Assembly (NCBI GenBank): GCA_040255675.1
Contig: JBDZVM010000019.1
Location: 1 to 64,000, forward strand
Reading direction: 5' to 3'
Length of the DNA stretch: 64,000 bases
Source of the DNA: JBDZVM01 sp040255675
GTDB taxonomy: Bacteria; Actinomycetota; Actinomycetes; Acidothermales; Acidothermaceae
Shown: piece by piece, positions 52,935-61,799 of the stretch
How positions within the stretch are numbered: the stretch's first letter is position 1
How the letters are laid out: each line of letters opens with the position of its first letter
Notes under the pieces: generated by a model
What the model saw: the letters and a program-made list of their open reading frames with translations, nothing else
Told to the model about the DNA's origin: nothing
Databases searched by the model: none
Translations under genes and position numbers: made by a program

Positions 52935-54845
52935 TCAGTCGGCCCACAGCGAGACGACCGTGCCGTGCGGCTTCATCGAGCCACCCTTCGGGTCTTGCTT
53001 GACGACGATGCCGAACCGACCCTTGTCGACGACCTTCACCTGGAAGCCGGCGTCGGTCAAGGCCTTCGACGCCTGCTCGAGGGTGGTCCACGACGCCGGG
53101 TTGGCCAGATTGCTGGTGACGTCGGGCACCTTGAACAACTCAGGCCCCTTCGACACGTTCAGCGTGATGGTGTCGTTCTTGAACGCGGTGCCGTTGGCCG
53201 GCGTCTGTGAGATCACCACGCCCTTGTCGACGGTGTCGCTGAACTGCTCGTTCACGGTGACGTTGAACCCGGCGGCTTTCAGCGCCTTTTCGGCGTCGTC
53301 GGCTTTCTTTCCCTGGTAGTTGGGCACCTCGATCGGCTGGCGGCCCTTGCTCACCTGCACCGTCACGGCCGAACCCCAGTCGAGCGGGGTGTCGCCGGGC
53401 GGCGGGTCGACGGCGACGACGTTGCCGGACGGCACCGTGTCGCTGAAAACCGGGACGGGCGACGCCACGGTGAACCGGCCGTCCTTTTCCAGCACGGCCT
53501 TATACGCATCGTAGGTGGTGGTGTTCGGGTCGAACGCCGGAACAGTGGTCGTATGCCGGCCCTTCGAGACGATGACCGTCACCGCGTCGCCGCGTTTGAC
53601 GCGGTTGCCTTTGTCGACGTTCTGGCTCATGATCTCGTCGGCCGGGACCGTCGTGCTCCATTGCTTGCTCGGATCGACGACGAGCTTCACATGCGCCTTC
53701 GCCGCTTGCGCTTGCGCGTCGGTGACCGAGAGGTGGTAGAAGTCGGGCACGGTCGTGTATTGCCCGACGCCGTACCACCAGCCCGCGCTCGCGGCGCCCG
53801 CGGCGAGCAAGAGCACGATCAGCAGCGCCATCAATCCGCGCCGCCGGCGTCGCCGCCTTCGCGACCGCGCGTCGTCGTCCGGTGTCGAGCCGTCTTCGTC
53901 TCCAGGCGATGTGATGCCGCCCTCGGGCATGTCGACGACGAGGGTTTGATGGGTACGCGGCGTCAGCGTCGTGGCGGCGCCCGCGTCGGCCTCCAGCGCC
54001 GGCAGGGTGCGACGCACGCGCACCACTTCGGCCAAGAACGCGCCGGCGTCGGTTGGTCGCGCGTCGGGATCGCGCGCGGTCGCGCGTTGTACCAACGCGT
54101 CGACGGGCGCCGGAATGCCCGGCACAAGGTCGGACGGCGGGGGCACCGTCTCGTGGGCGTGCCGGTACGCGACGGAGATCGGCGTGTCGCCGTCGTAGGG
54201 CGGCCGACCAGTGAGCATCTCGAAAAGCATGATCCCGGCCGCGTAGACGTCGCTTCGCGCATCGGCGACGCCGCGGGTGACCTGTTCAGGGGCGAGGTAG
54301 GCGACCGTGCCGATCAACGTGGTGGCGCTTGTGGTGGTGTGAGTCGCGGCGGCGCGGGCCAACCCGAAGTCGGCGACCTTCACGCGACCGTCGTCGGCGA
54401 GCAATACGTTTTCGGGCTTGACGTCGCGGTGCACCAAACCCGCCGTGTGGGCGGCCGACAACGCGGCCAGCACTGGGTGCAAGATCGACAAGGCCTCTTG
54501 AGGCTGGAGGTGGTCGCGTTCGCGCAGCAAGTCGCGAAGCGTGCGGCCCTGCACGTACTCCATCGCCAGGAACACCTGGCCGTCGTCCTCGCCTTGATCG
54601 AAAACCGCCACTACGTTCGGGTGCGACAGCCGCGCCGCCGACCTGGCTTCGCGGATGAAGCGCGCGACGAACTCGTCGTCTTCGGCGTAGATCTGATGCA
54701 TCACCTTTAGCGCGACGAGCCGATCAAGCCGGACGTCGAGCGCCCGGTACACCGTGGCCATGCCGCCGCGCGCGATACGCGACTCGACCCGATAGCGGCC
54801 GTCGAGCACCCGCCCGACGAGGGAATCGGAAACTGTCGCGTCCAC
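52935..54845 (-). CDS. pknL: PASTA-domain Ser/Thr protein kinase (PknL/PknB-like)
   Basis: A 636-residue membrane kinase. The kinase domain (about 10-275) has GRYRVESRIARGGMATVYRA, VALKVM, catalytic HRDVKPENVLL (about 138) and DFGLA. A juxtamembrane acidic and Arg-rich stretch precedes one helix (about 330-355), and four PASTA domains follow (about 360-636). These bind muropeptides or lipid II outside and signal growth state. The GTG follows TAGACT by eight bases. M. tuberculosis pknL is likewise near aroG, but with two PASTA domains as I recall. Confidence 0.93.
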   Translation of the reverse strand: MDATVSDSLVGRVLDGRYRVESRIARGGMATVYRALDVRLDRLVALKVMHQIYAEDDEFVARFIREARSAARLSHPNVVAVFDQGEDDGQVFLAMEYVQGRTLRDLLRERDHLQPQEALSILHPVLAALSAAHTAGLVHRDVKPENVLLADDGRVKVADFGLARAAATHTTTSATTLIGTVAYLAPEQVTRGVADARSDVYAAGIMLFEMLTGRPPYDGDTPISVAYRHAHETVPPPSDLVPGIPAPVDALVQRATARDPDARPTDAGAFLAEVVRVRRTLPALEADAGAATTLTPRTHQTLVVDMPEGGITSPGDEDGSTPDDDARSRRRRRRRRGLMALLIVLLLAAGAASAGWWYGVGQYTTVPDFYHLSVTDAQAQAAKAHVKLVVDPSKQWSTTVPADEIMSQNVDKGNRVKRGDAVTVIVSKGRHTTTVPAFDPNTTTYDAYKAVLEKDGRFTVASPVPVFSDTVPSGNVVAVDPPPGDTPLDWGSAVTVQVSKGRQPIEVPNYQGKKADDAEKALKAAGFNVTVNEQFSDTVDKGVVISQTPANGTAFKNDTITLNVSKGPELFKVPDVTSNLANPASWTTLEQASKALTDAGFQVKVVDKGRFGIVVKQDPKGGSMKPHGTVVSLWAD

Positions 54846-55017
54846 GGCACCCGAGTCTACGTGGGGACCGGCACCGAACCGGGGAACCGACGCTTCGGCA
54901 ACGCCCGGGAGATCAGGCGATCAATCTCCCACTTGCCGGGGTATCAGCGTGTCCGTACGCTGCCCGCAACCGATCGGAAGGGCTCGATCGAATGGAGAGC
55001 GAGATGGCGGTGACGCG

Positions 55018-55419
55018 TTGAGCACCCGGAGCGCGAGCGCGAGTTGGGTGCCCGGCCCGCTGCGCTGCGACGTCGTCGTCGAAGGGTTCTCCGTCGCGGT
55101 CGATGAGCCGGCCGAGGTCGGCGGCACCGACCTCGCGCCCCAACCGACCGACTTCTTTCTCGTCTCCGCCGCGTCGTGCTTCGCGCTGTCGATGGTCTAC
55201 AGCGCGGGCAAGCACGGCGTCGAGTTCGACCGGCTTCGAGTTGACGCGGTCGGGCACTACAAGGGCACCCGATTCGACTCCGTGCGCATCGAGGTCTACG
55301 CCGAAGGCGCGGGCGACGCCGACATGACGTCGATCGTCGAAGGCGCCCAGCGGGTTTGCTATGTCACCAACACGATTCGCGAAGGCGCCGCCGTCGACAT
55401 CGTCGTGAAGGGCCCGTGA
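55018..55419 (+). CDS. OsmC-family protein
   Basis: A 133-residue OsmC/Ohr-fold protein: DVVVEGFSVAVDEPAEVGGTD, then PTDFFLVSAASCFALSMVYS with one conserved Cys, then VDAVGHYKGTRFDSVRIEVY. A second Cys occurs in AQRVCYVTNTIRE, so a peroxidase dithiol pair is possible. The TTG at 55018 is a weak start without a clear ribosome-binding site; a GTG at 54949 in frame is the alternative. Confidence 0.72.
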   Translation: MSTRSASASWVPGPLRCDVVVEGFSVAVDEPAEVGGTDLAPQPTDFFLVSAASCFALSMVYSAGKHGVEFDRLRVDAVGHYKGTRFDSVRIEVYAEGAGDADMTSIVEGAQRVCYVTNTIREGAAVDIVVKGP

Positions 55420-55423
55420 GCGG

Positions 55424-55882
55424 CTACCGCAGCGTGATGTCGACGCCGTGTTCCTCTTTCGGGCGCGGGCCGAAATAGCGACGCTCCGACTCGTCGATCT
55501 TGATGTCGTTGATGCTCGACTCGCGCCGATACATCAAGCCTTCTTCGTTGAACTCCCACAGCTCGTTGCCGTAACTGCGCCACCACTGACCGTCGGGGTC
55601 GTGCGACTCGTACTGATAGCGGACGGCGATCCGATTGTCGGTGAACGCCCACATCGACTTGCGCAGCGAATAGTCAAGTTCGCGCGCCCACTTGACGCGC
55701 AGGAATTCCACGATGGCGGCGCGCCCTTTGACGAAGGAGTCGCGGTTTCTCCACTCGGAGTCTTCGGTATATCCCTGCGCGACGCGCTCGGGGTCGCAGG
55801 TGTTCCACGCGTCTTCGGCGCCTTGCACCTTCTGAATGGCGGTTTCGCGGGTAAACGGCGGAACCGGCGGACGTGCGGCCAT
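55424..55882 (-). CDS. NTF2-like (DUF1348) protein
   Basis: A 152-residue cystatin-like-fold protein with AIQKVQGAEDAWNTCDPERV, YTEDSEWRNRDSFVKGRAAI and RYQYESHDPDGQWWRSYGNE, typical of the DUF1348 branch. Function unknown; related folds hold small enzymes and ligand binders. The ATG at 55882 has AGAAGGA upstream; a second ATG seven codons earlier is possible. Convergent with the OsmC-like gene. Confidence 0.88.
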   Translation of the reverse strand: MAARPPVPPFTRETAIQKVQGAEDAWNTCDPERVAQGYTEDSEWRNRDSFVKGRAAIVEFLRVKWARELDYSLRKSMWAFTDNRIAVRYQYESHDPDGQWWRSYGNELWEFNEEGLMYRRESSINDIKIDESERRYFGPRPKEEHGVDITLR

Positions 55883-55972
55883 GGCAATCCTTCTTTCGCT
55901 CATCGATGACGCTACTCGTCAGTGCCTTTTCTGAAACACCGGCCGGTTGAGTACGGCTAACGCGTGCAATAG

Positions 55973-57013
55973 TCATGAGAGCTGGCGTAGCCCCGTCACT
56001 GATTCCGTAGTGAGATCGATGACGCCGGCGCGTTCGGTCGCTTTCGCCAACGCGACGACGCCGCTCGAGTCGACGGTTCCAACTACAGCGGCGTCGAGAT
56101 CCCGGTCGAGAAACGGCGTGATGCATTGCGTTTCCTTGCCGGCAGGCGCGCACAACAAGAACCCGAAACTCGGAAAGCAGGTGAGCCACCGCTCGAGCGG
56201 TACGTTCTTCGGCCGGGGGAGCGCGTCGAGTTCGAGCTCGACGCCGAGCCGCCCGTGTTCAAGGAGCATCGCGAGCGACCCGACGAGGCCGGCCATGCTG
56301 ATGTCTTTCGCCGCCACGCACGCGCCTGTCGCGGCTACGTCAGCAAACAGGCGGACGTCGCCCGCCATGCGTTCTTTGCGCCGGTCGAAACCTCGGAAGA
56401 ACGGGAAATCGTCGCGCATGTCGCCGTCCGTTGCCGCGACGACGATCAGCCGGTGACCGGCGCGCGCGTTCGCCGACGACAGCGGGTGGTCGGCACGGCC
56501 GACGCCGAATGCGGAAAGCGCCGGCTCGCCGTCGTAGTCGGTCAGGTGACCGCCGAGCAGCGGCACGTCGTACATCTCGCACGCGAAACGTATTCCTTCG
56601 AGGATGCGCCGGGCGGTGGCGGAATCCGAGACGATCGTGTCGACGATGCCGAGCGGAATCGCGCCCATGGCGGCGAGATCGTTGACGTTGGCCAACACCG
56701 CGGCGATACCGGCGCCGAACGGGTCTTTCTTGACGAACGATGGCCAAAGCGCCTCTCCGCAGGCGACGACGTTGGTTCGAGCGAGCGGCACAGCCGCTCC
56801 GTCGTCGCCCGGACCGGTCAGCCAATCGCTCGGTCCGAAGATTTCCGACACCAGCCCGATTGCCGATTTCGCCCGTAACGCCGCATGATTCGCGACGAGC
56901 CGCGCGAGGTGAGGAAGCGGCATCTCGCCGTCCGGTGATGTCGCTGTAGCGGTGTCGCCAGCGGCGGCGAATGCGGACGACGCGGACGACGCGGACGACG
57001 CGGCACCGGGCAT
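55973..57013 (-). CDS. AIR-synthase/SelD/ThiL-like (PurM superfamily) ATP-binding protein
   Basis: A 346-residue PurM-superfamily protein. The N-terminal GPGDDGAAV (about residue 67) is the metal/ATP loop shared with ThiL, HypE and SelD; GIAAVLANVNDLAAMGAIPL and GGHLTDYDGEPALSAFGVG are further family blocks; AAKDISMAGLVGSLAMLLEH opens the C-terminal domain. The N-terminus carries a run of ASSASSASSA. The family activates small molecules with ATP. It diverges from the ComA-like operon across 60 bases. Substrate unknown; the longer frame upstream to 57427 overlaps the ComA-like gene and is not used. Confidence 0.75.
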   Translation of the reverse strand: MPGAASSASSASSAFAAAGDTATATSPDGEMPLPHLARLVANHAALRAKSAIGLVSEIFGPSDWLTGPGDDGAAVPLARTNVVACGEALWPSFVKKDPFGAGIAAVLANVNDLAAMGAIPLGIVDTIVSDSATARRILEGIRFACEMYDVPLLGGHLTDYDGEPALSAFGVGRADHPLSSANARAGHRLIVVAATDGDMRDDFPFFRGFDRRKERMAGDVRLFADVAATGACVAAKDISMAGLVGSLAMLLEHGRLGVELELDALPRPKNVPLERWLTCFPSFGFLLCAPAGKETQCITPFLDRDLDAAVVGTVDSSGVVALAKATERAGVIDLTTESVTGLRQLS

Positions 57014-57036
57014 CGCGAACCTCACTCTCGCGTGTG

Positions 57037-57066
57037 TTGTCCGATCATCATAAGGTCGTTTACTAT
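57037..57066 (+). promoter_or_regulatory. Promoter of the ComA-like operon
   Basis: TTGTCC (57037-57042) and TACTAT (57061-57066) are 18 bases apart. Transcription would begin about seven bases later, on or next to the ATG at 57074, so the first mRNA is likely leaderless. The 60-base divergent gap is too short for two independent full promoters without overlap, so the two sides may be co-regulated. Confidence 0.6.
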
Positions 57067-57073
57067 CCGACGC

Positions 57074-57844
57074 ATGCCCGCGGATTTTCTTGCGTTGCCA
57101 AAACGCCGCAGGAAACCCCGCACGAGCGGCGTCACGCATGTACTCGACAAGGGCATGCCCGAGCCGACCGCCAAGGCCCTGCTCGATGCGGCAGGCGACT
57201 TCATCGACATCTGGAAATTCGGTTGGGGTACCGCGTACCTCGATCGAGAACTCGAGCGCAAACTCGAATTGTTGGCTGGCCATGAGGTGCTCGCGTGCAT
57301 GGGCGGCACGCTCCTGGAGATCGCGTGGAGCCAAAGCCGCGTCGAGGAGTGTTTGCGATGGGCCACCGGAGTCGGACTTCCGCTCGTGGAAGTCTCGGCT
57401 GGGGTTATGCCGATCCCCGCCGAACACCGAGCTCGCCTGATCAAGCGCGCTGCCGAGTCGTTCGTCGTGTTGTCAGAAGTGGGCAGCAAGGATCCCGCGA
57501 AACTGGCCGACCCGAAGGAATGGGCGGCCCAGGTGGAAGCCGATCTAGTCGCGGGCGCGTGGCTCGTGGTAACCGAAGGCCGCGAAAGCGGGACAGTCGG
57601 CCTGTACGGGCCGGGCGGGGAGGTGCAGGAAGGGCTGATAGACGCGGTGGCCGCTGTCGCGGGCCACGAGCGCATCCTTTTCGAGGCACCACGAAAAGAC
57701 CAGCAAGCGTGGCTGATCAACCGCTTCGGGTGCGACGTGAACCTCGGCAACATCCCGCTCACCGACGTCGTCGGCGTTGAGGCGCTCCGCCTCGGTCTTC
57801 GCGCCGACACCGCGGTCGTGCCCGAGCGCCCGCCCGACTGGTGA
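57074..57844 (+). CDS. comA: Phosphosulfolactate synthase (ComA family)
   Basis: A 256-residue TIM-barrel enzyme of the ComA family, which adds sulfite to phosphoenolpyruvate giving (2R)-phospho-3-sulfolactate. Family blocks: SGVTHVLDKGMP, DIWKFGWGTAYL (about 42), GGTLLEIA, VEVSAGVMPIP, FVVLSEVGSKDP, VVTEGRESGTVGLYG (about 172) and FEAPRKDQQAWLINRFG (about 208). ATG chosen by promoter position and family start. First gene of an operon with two aspartase/fumarase-family enzymes and a PLP enzyme, the set used for coenzyme M in some bacteria. Confidence 0.9.
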   Translation: MPADFLALPKRRRKPRTSGVTHVLDKGMPEPTAKALLDAAGDFIDIWKFGWGTAYLDRELERKLELLAGHEVLACMGGTLLEIAWSQSRVEECLRWATGVGLPLVEVSAGVMPIPAEHRARLIKRAAESFVVLSEVGSKDPAKLADPKEWAAQVEADLVAGAWLVVTEGRESGTVGLYGPGGEVQEGLIDAVAAVAGHERILFEAPRKDQQAWLINRFGCDVNLGNIPLTDVVGVEALRLGLRADTAVVPERPPDW

Positions 57845-57848
57845 TGCC

Positions 57849-59225
57849 GTGGCCACTCGCGTAGCTGACTCGATGTCGTATCGACATCTGTGGACGGCGC
57901 CAAAGCTCGACTACCTGTTCGAAGAACGGCACCGGCTGCAACGCTGGCTCGACATCGTGGCGGCGCTGGCCGACTCGCAGGCGGCGCTTTCCATCATTCC
58001 TGACGAGTCGGCGCGGGCGGTCACCGAATATGCCGACGCTGGATTGCTTGACATCGAGCGGATCGGTGACGAGACTCGCGCGACCTCGCACTCGACGCTC
58101 GGATTTATCCGCGAACTGCGACGGGTATTGCCTGACGCTGCCCGCGAATACGTCTACTACGGCGCGACTGTGCAAGACCTCTCCGACACCTGGTTCGGCC
58201 TGATCATGCGCGACGTCGGCGATCTCGTCGTCCAGGAGGTGTCCGCGCTCGTTGCCCCGTTGCTCGACATGGCCGTCGCGCACCGCGATACGGCCATGGC
58301 TGGCCGAACGCACGGACAACCCGGAGCGCCGATCACTTTCGGCTTCAAGGTCGCGGGCTGGGTCTGCGAGCTGCGACGCCATCTCGAGCGGTTGCGCGAA
58401 GGCCGCCCGCGCTGGGCGGTCGGTCAACTTGCTGGCGCTGTCGGAGTTCTCGGCTTCTTCGGCGACCAGGGATTAGCGTTGCGCGCGCGATTCTGCGCCG
58501 AATTGGGCCTAGGCGATCCGGGTATTTCATGGCTTACGAGCCGCGATCGTATCGCTGAATTCGGCCACCTGCTGGCGATGGTCTGCGCCACGCTTGGCCG
58601 TATCGGTAGCGAGGTTTACGAGTTGGCCAGGCCCGAAATCGGCGAACTCCATGAGACGGGCGTGCCGGGCACGGTCAGCAGCATCACTATGCCGCACAAG
58701 CACAATCCTGAAATCAGCGAGCACCTTGACACGCTGTCGCGGCTTGCTCGCGCACACGCGGGTGTGCTGCTCGAAGGCATGAATCAGCAACACGAACGCG
58801 ACGGTCGGGGCTGGAAAGCCGAATGGGTGTCGCTGCCAGAGCTGTGCGAACTCACCGTTACCGCCATTGGATTTGCCCAACGGCTGATTGCCGGTCTCCA
58901 GGTCGACGTCGACGCGATGGCGCGCAACCTGGCCGAAGTTGGCGCCGACGTGTATTCGGAACAGGTGTTGGCGGGGCTGTCGGCCGAGCGCGGAAAGCAC
59001 GCGGCACAAGCATTAATGGCGGACGTCGTCGAGTCGGGTGCGGCCCGCGCGAAAGGGCTCGTCGTCGCGGTGGCCGAGCGCGCGGGCCTCGACGTCGCGC
59101 GGGTCGAGGAATGGGCGGCACGCCCGAGCACGTGGTCGGCCGCCGCGATGGTGGATTTGGTCGACGAGCGGGTACGCCGGGCGCGCGAGCAAGCTACCGA
59201 AGGATTGCGCGATGGAGCTGACTGA
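57849..59225 (+). CDS. Aspartase/fumarase-superfamily lyase, adenylosuccinate-lyase-like
   Basis: A 458-residue lyase (450 from the ATG at 57873). It shows the three superfamily regions: YYGATVQDLSDTW (about 99-111), AGRTHGQPGAPITFG (about 150) and the catalytic-Ser loop SSITMPHKHNPE (about 277). It resembles PurB and carboxymuconate cycloisomerase, yet no purine genes are near. Next to a ComA homologue, the candidate reaction is elimination of phosphate from phosphosulfolactate to sulfoacrylate, known for the bacterial coenzyme M enzyme XcbC1. Four bases after the comA stop. Confidence 0.8.
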   Translation: MATRVADSMSYRHLWTAPKLDYLFEERHRLQRWLDIVAALADSQAALSIIPDESARAVTEYADAGLLDIERIGDETRATSHSTLGFIRELRRVLPDAAREYVYYGATVQDLSDTWFGLIMRDVGDLVVQEVSALVAPLLDMAVAHRDTAMAGRTHGQPGAPITFGFKVAGWVCELRRHLERLREGRPRWAVGQLAGAVGVLGFFGDQGLALRARFCAELGLGDPGISWLTSRDRIAEFGHLLAMVCATLGRIGSEVYELARPEIGELHETGVPGTVSSITMPHKHNPEISEHLDTLSRLARAHAGVLLEGMNQQHERDGRGWKAEWVSLPELCELTVTAIGFAQRLIAGLQVDVDAMARNLAEVGADVYSEQVLAGLSAERGKHAAQALMADVVESGAARAKGLVVAVAERAGLDVARVEEWAARPSTWSAAAMVDLVDERVRRAREQATEGLRDGAD

Positions 59226-60249
59226 CTACCCTCGCGTGCCGCTCGGTGCTTGGCCGACGCCGCTCCAGCGCGCTGAGCGACTCGAGGCGTATCTGCGGCG
59301 CGAGCGGGGCCTCTCAGCGGTCACGCCGTTCTTTGTCAAGCGCGACGACCTCGCCGGTTTCGCCTTGGCTGGCAACAAGACGCGCCAGCTCGAATTCTTG
59401 CTCGGAGAAGCCGTTGCCGGCGGCTTCGCCGCGTTGGTGGTCGGGGGGTTGCCGTCGTCCAACTTTGTGCAAGGCGCGGCTGTGGCGGCACGCGTGTACG
59501 GGCTGGCCTGCCACGTCGTGCTGCCAGGCAACGCGCTCGGGCGGCCGTCGGTCAACGTAGCGATGGCATTAGCGTGCGGCGCCGAACTCGTATTCTCCGG
59601 TGGACCGCGCGAAACGCTCGACGACGACATCCGGCACCATGCCGCGGCGTTGAGCGCGAGCGGCCGCAAGGCGCTGGCGATTCCGCGAGGCGGGTCGACG
59701 CCGCGCGCAAGTCTCGGGTTCGTCCGCGCCACCGCCGAATTGCGCGATCAACTCGACGCGGCCGGATACCGCCGCGCGCGCGTCGTCATCGGTATCGGCT
59801 CGGCGGGCAGCATCGCGGGCCTCGTGAGCGGAATCGTCAAGCACGACTTGAACTACGACGTCGTCGGCATTTCTGTGAGCCGCAATCCGGACACCCTCGA
59901 ACCTTATCTCGCGCGACTGGTGGCGGAGTGCTTGAAACTCATCGATGGTCACGAGCCCGATCGTGCTTTTCTGCGCGTCGTGCAAGCACCGGGCGGATTT
60001 CACGGACGCGACTATCTGCCGGGGCCAGGGGAGCGTGAGGCAGCGGCGACGGCGCTGCGCACTGAAGGCCTTGTCTTGGATCCCGAATACACGGCACGGG
60101 CATTTCCCTTCGCCGTCCGATTGCTCGAAGAAGGCGATTCTCCCGTGGTGTTTTGGCATACCGGCGGTTTGCCCGCGGCCATTTCCGAATACGCCCGGGC
60201 CGACGGTCCCTCCGCAGGTGTCGACGACTATGCCGGGCGGGCACGATGA
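59212..60249 (+). CDS. PLP-dependent enzyme, D-cysteine desulfhydrase/ACC deaminase fold
   Basis: A 345-residue fold-type II PLP enzyme. The PLP Lys is Lys56 in ALAGNKTRQLEFL; GIGSAGSIAGLVSG binds the phosphate; FWHTGGLPA lies near the C-terminus. Relatives include D-cysteine desulfhydrase, ACC deaminase and L-cysteate sulfo-lyase. In this operon a sulfur-transfer or beta-substitution step on a sulfonate is more likely than plain D-cysteine breakdown. The ATG lies inside the preceding gene (14-base overlap); ATGA overlap with the next. Confidence 0.85.
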   Translation: MELTDYPRVPLGAWPTPLQRAERLEAYLRRERGLSAVTPFFVKRDDLAGFALAGNKTRQLEFLLGEAVAGGFAALVVGGLPSSNFVQGAAVAARVYGLACHVVLPGNALGRPSVNVAMALACGAELVFSGGPRETLDDDIRHHAAALSASGRKALAIPRGGSTPRASLGFVRATAELRDQLDAAGYRRARVVIGIGSAGSIAGLVSGIVKHDLNYDVVGISVSRNPDTLEPYLARLVAECLKLIDGHEPDRAFLRVVQAPGGFHGRDYLPGPGEREAAATALRTEGLVLDPEYTARAFPFAVRLLEEGDSPVVFWHTGGLPAAISEYARADGPSAGVDDYAGRAR

Positions 60250-61799
60250 GCGCGCGCAACCCACGAAGGGGACGCCAGTTCGGGCCGCCTCAAACCGCCG
60301 CCGCGCCGGAACTCGTAGAGTCGGGCTTCGCGTTGGAGAACGCCGACGCGCCGATTCTGCACGACGGCTACAACCTCGCTGACATGGCTCACGTTCTCGA
60401 CTTGTCGCGACGTGGCATCATCCCGCCCGAAGCAACGCGAGAATTGCTCCGGTTGCTGATGGAAGTCGACGACGTCGACGCCGACGAGTTTCCCTACCGA
60501 CCCGAATACGGCGAGCCGTACAACTCCCGCGAGCGGTATTTTGCCGAGCGGCTCGGCAATCTCGCTGGCTGGCTGCACGCCGGCCGGCCGCGTCGTGAAG
60601 CGGCGCGCATCGCCCTGCGATTGCACCTGCGCACACAGATTGCCGAACTGGTGCTCGCGGTCGTGACGTTTGCCGAAGAAGTCGCCGAGCAGGCACGCAG
60701 GCACGCAGGCACGTTGATGGCCGACCAGACGTATTTGCAGAAGGCGCAGCCGTCGACGTTCGGCCATTACGTGCTGTCGTTCGCGTACCCCGCGATCCGA
60801 GACGCGCGCCGGTTACTGCACGAGCTAGGCCACATCAACGCGAGCCCCGGCGGCGCCGGCTGCGTCAACGGAACGCGCCTGCAAGACGACCGCGACCAGC
60901 TCGCCAGGCTGCTCGGCTTCGACGATGTCATCGTACACACGCGCGACGCGATGTGGCGTGTCGACGATTTGATCGCCGTACTCGGCATTGCGACAAGCAT
61001 TATTTCCAACCAGAGCAAGCTTGCCGAAGACCTCGAAATCTTTTCGAGCAGTGAGTTCGACTTCGTCGATCTGGACGATGCCTACAGCCGGTCGAGCGTT
61101 TTGATGCCGCAAAAGCGGAACCCCTATTCACTGTCTATCGTGCGGGGTGCCTCGGGAGTTTTGATCGGCCGCCTTGCCGGATTCCTTGCCGTGACGAAAA
61201 GCCCGTCGGCGCGAAGCGACAATTTCATCTTCGCCTATGGCGAAGTGCCGCGCGCTCTCGATTTGGCATCGCGCGTGACGACTTTGATGAGCGGCGTCGT
61301 GCGCACCTTGCAGGTCAAGCCCGAGCGCATGCGCGAAGAGCTTCTCAACGGTTACGCGCAATCGACCGATCTCGCCGAACATCTCACCCAGATTCGAGAC
61401 GTCGACTACCGCACGGCCTATCTGGTCGTCGGCGACGTCGTGCGCGCGGCGAGCCGCGCCGGTGTGCCGGGCACCGAGCTGAGCGCGGCGATGGTGAATG
61501 ACGCGGCGGCGGCTCGCACCGGCACGAGCTGGAATCTCGCCGACGGCGACCTGGCCGATGTGCTTGACCCGGCGCGGATCGTCGCGACCAGGGCAGCGGT
61601 GGGCGGCGCGGCGCCCGAAGAAGTGCACCGCATGGTGGAAGCGATATCACGCGACGTCGACGACGTGCGGGCCTTGGCGGCAACACGACTGGAGGCCTTT
61701 AGGGCGACCGAAGCGAGGCTGATCGCGGCCGCGAGCGCGGCTACCGACGGAGCTGGTGGTTCCCGAGTGTCATCGAGGCAGGAAGGAGAGTCGACATGA
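60246..61799 (+). CDS. Aspartase/fumarase-superfamily lyase, argininosuccinate-lyase-like
   Basis: A 517-residue lyase, longer than ArgH (about 460). The catalytic loop is RSSVLMPQKRNPYS (about 280-293), where ArgH has GSSLMPQKKNPD; NASPGGAGCVNGTRLQDDRD (about 200) differs from the ArgH substrate region. A Pro/Arg-rich N-terminal lead precedes the fold. No arg genes are nearby and the operon partners are sulfonate-type enzymes, so a different elimination or a decarboxylation is likely. ATGA overlaps on both sides. Confidence 0.8.
   Translation: MSARNPRRGRQFGPPQTAAAPELVESGFALENADAPILHDGYNLADMAHVLDLSRRGIIPPEATRELLRLLMEVDDVDADEFPYRPEYGEPYNSRERYFAERLGNLAGWLHAGRPRREAARIALRLHLRTQIAELVLAVVTFAEEVAEQARRHAGTLMADQTYLQKAQPSTFGHYVLSFAYPAIRDARRLLHELGHINASPGGAGCVNGTRLQDDRDQLARLLGFDDVIVHTRDAMWRVDDLIAVLGIATSIISNQSKLAEDLEIFSSSEFDFVDLDDAYSRSSVLMPQKRNPYSLSIVRGASGVLIGRLAGFLAVTKSPSARSDNFIFAYGEVPRALDLASRVTTLMSGVVRTLQVKPERMREELLNGYAQSTDLAEHLTQIRDVDYRTAYLVVGDVVRAASRAGVPGTELSAAMVNDAAAARTGTSWNLADGDLADVLDPARIVATRAAVGGAAPEEVHRMVEAISRDVDDVRALAATRLEAFRATEARLIAAASAATDGAGGSRVSSRQEGEST

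Noticed and set aside
57849..59225. purB (adenylosuccinate lyase of purine synthesis)
   Set aside because: No purine genes nearby and the operon context is sulfonate chemistry; only the superfamily is certain.
60246..61799. argH (argininosuccinate lyase of arginine synthesis)
   Set aside because: The catalytic loop and substrate region differ, the protein is longer, and no arg genes are near.
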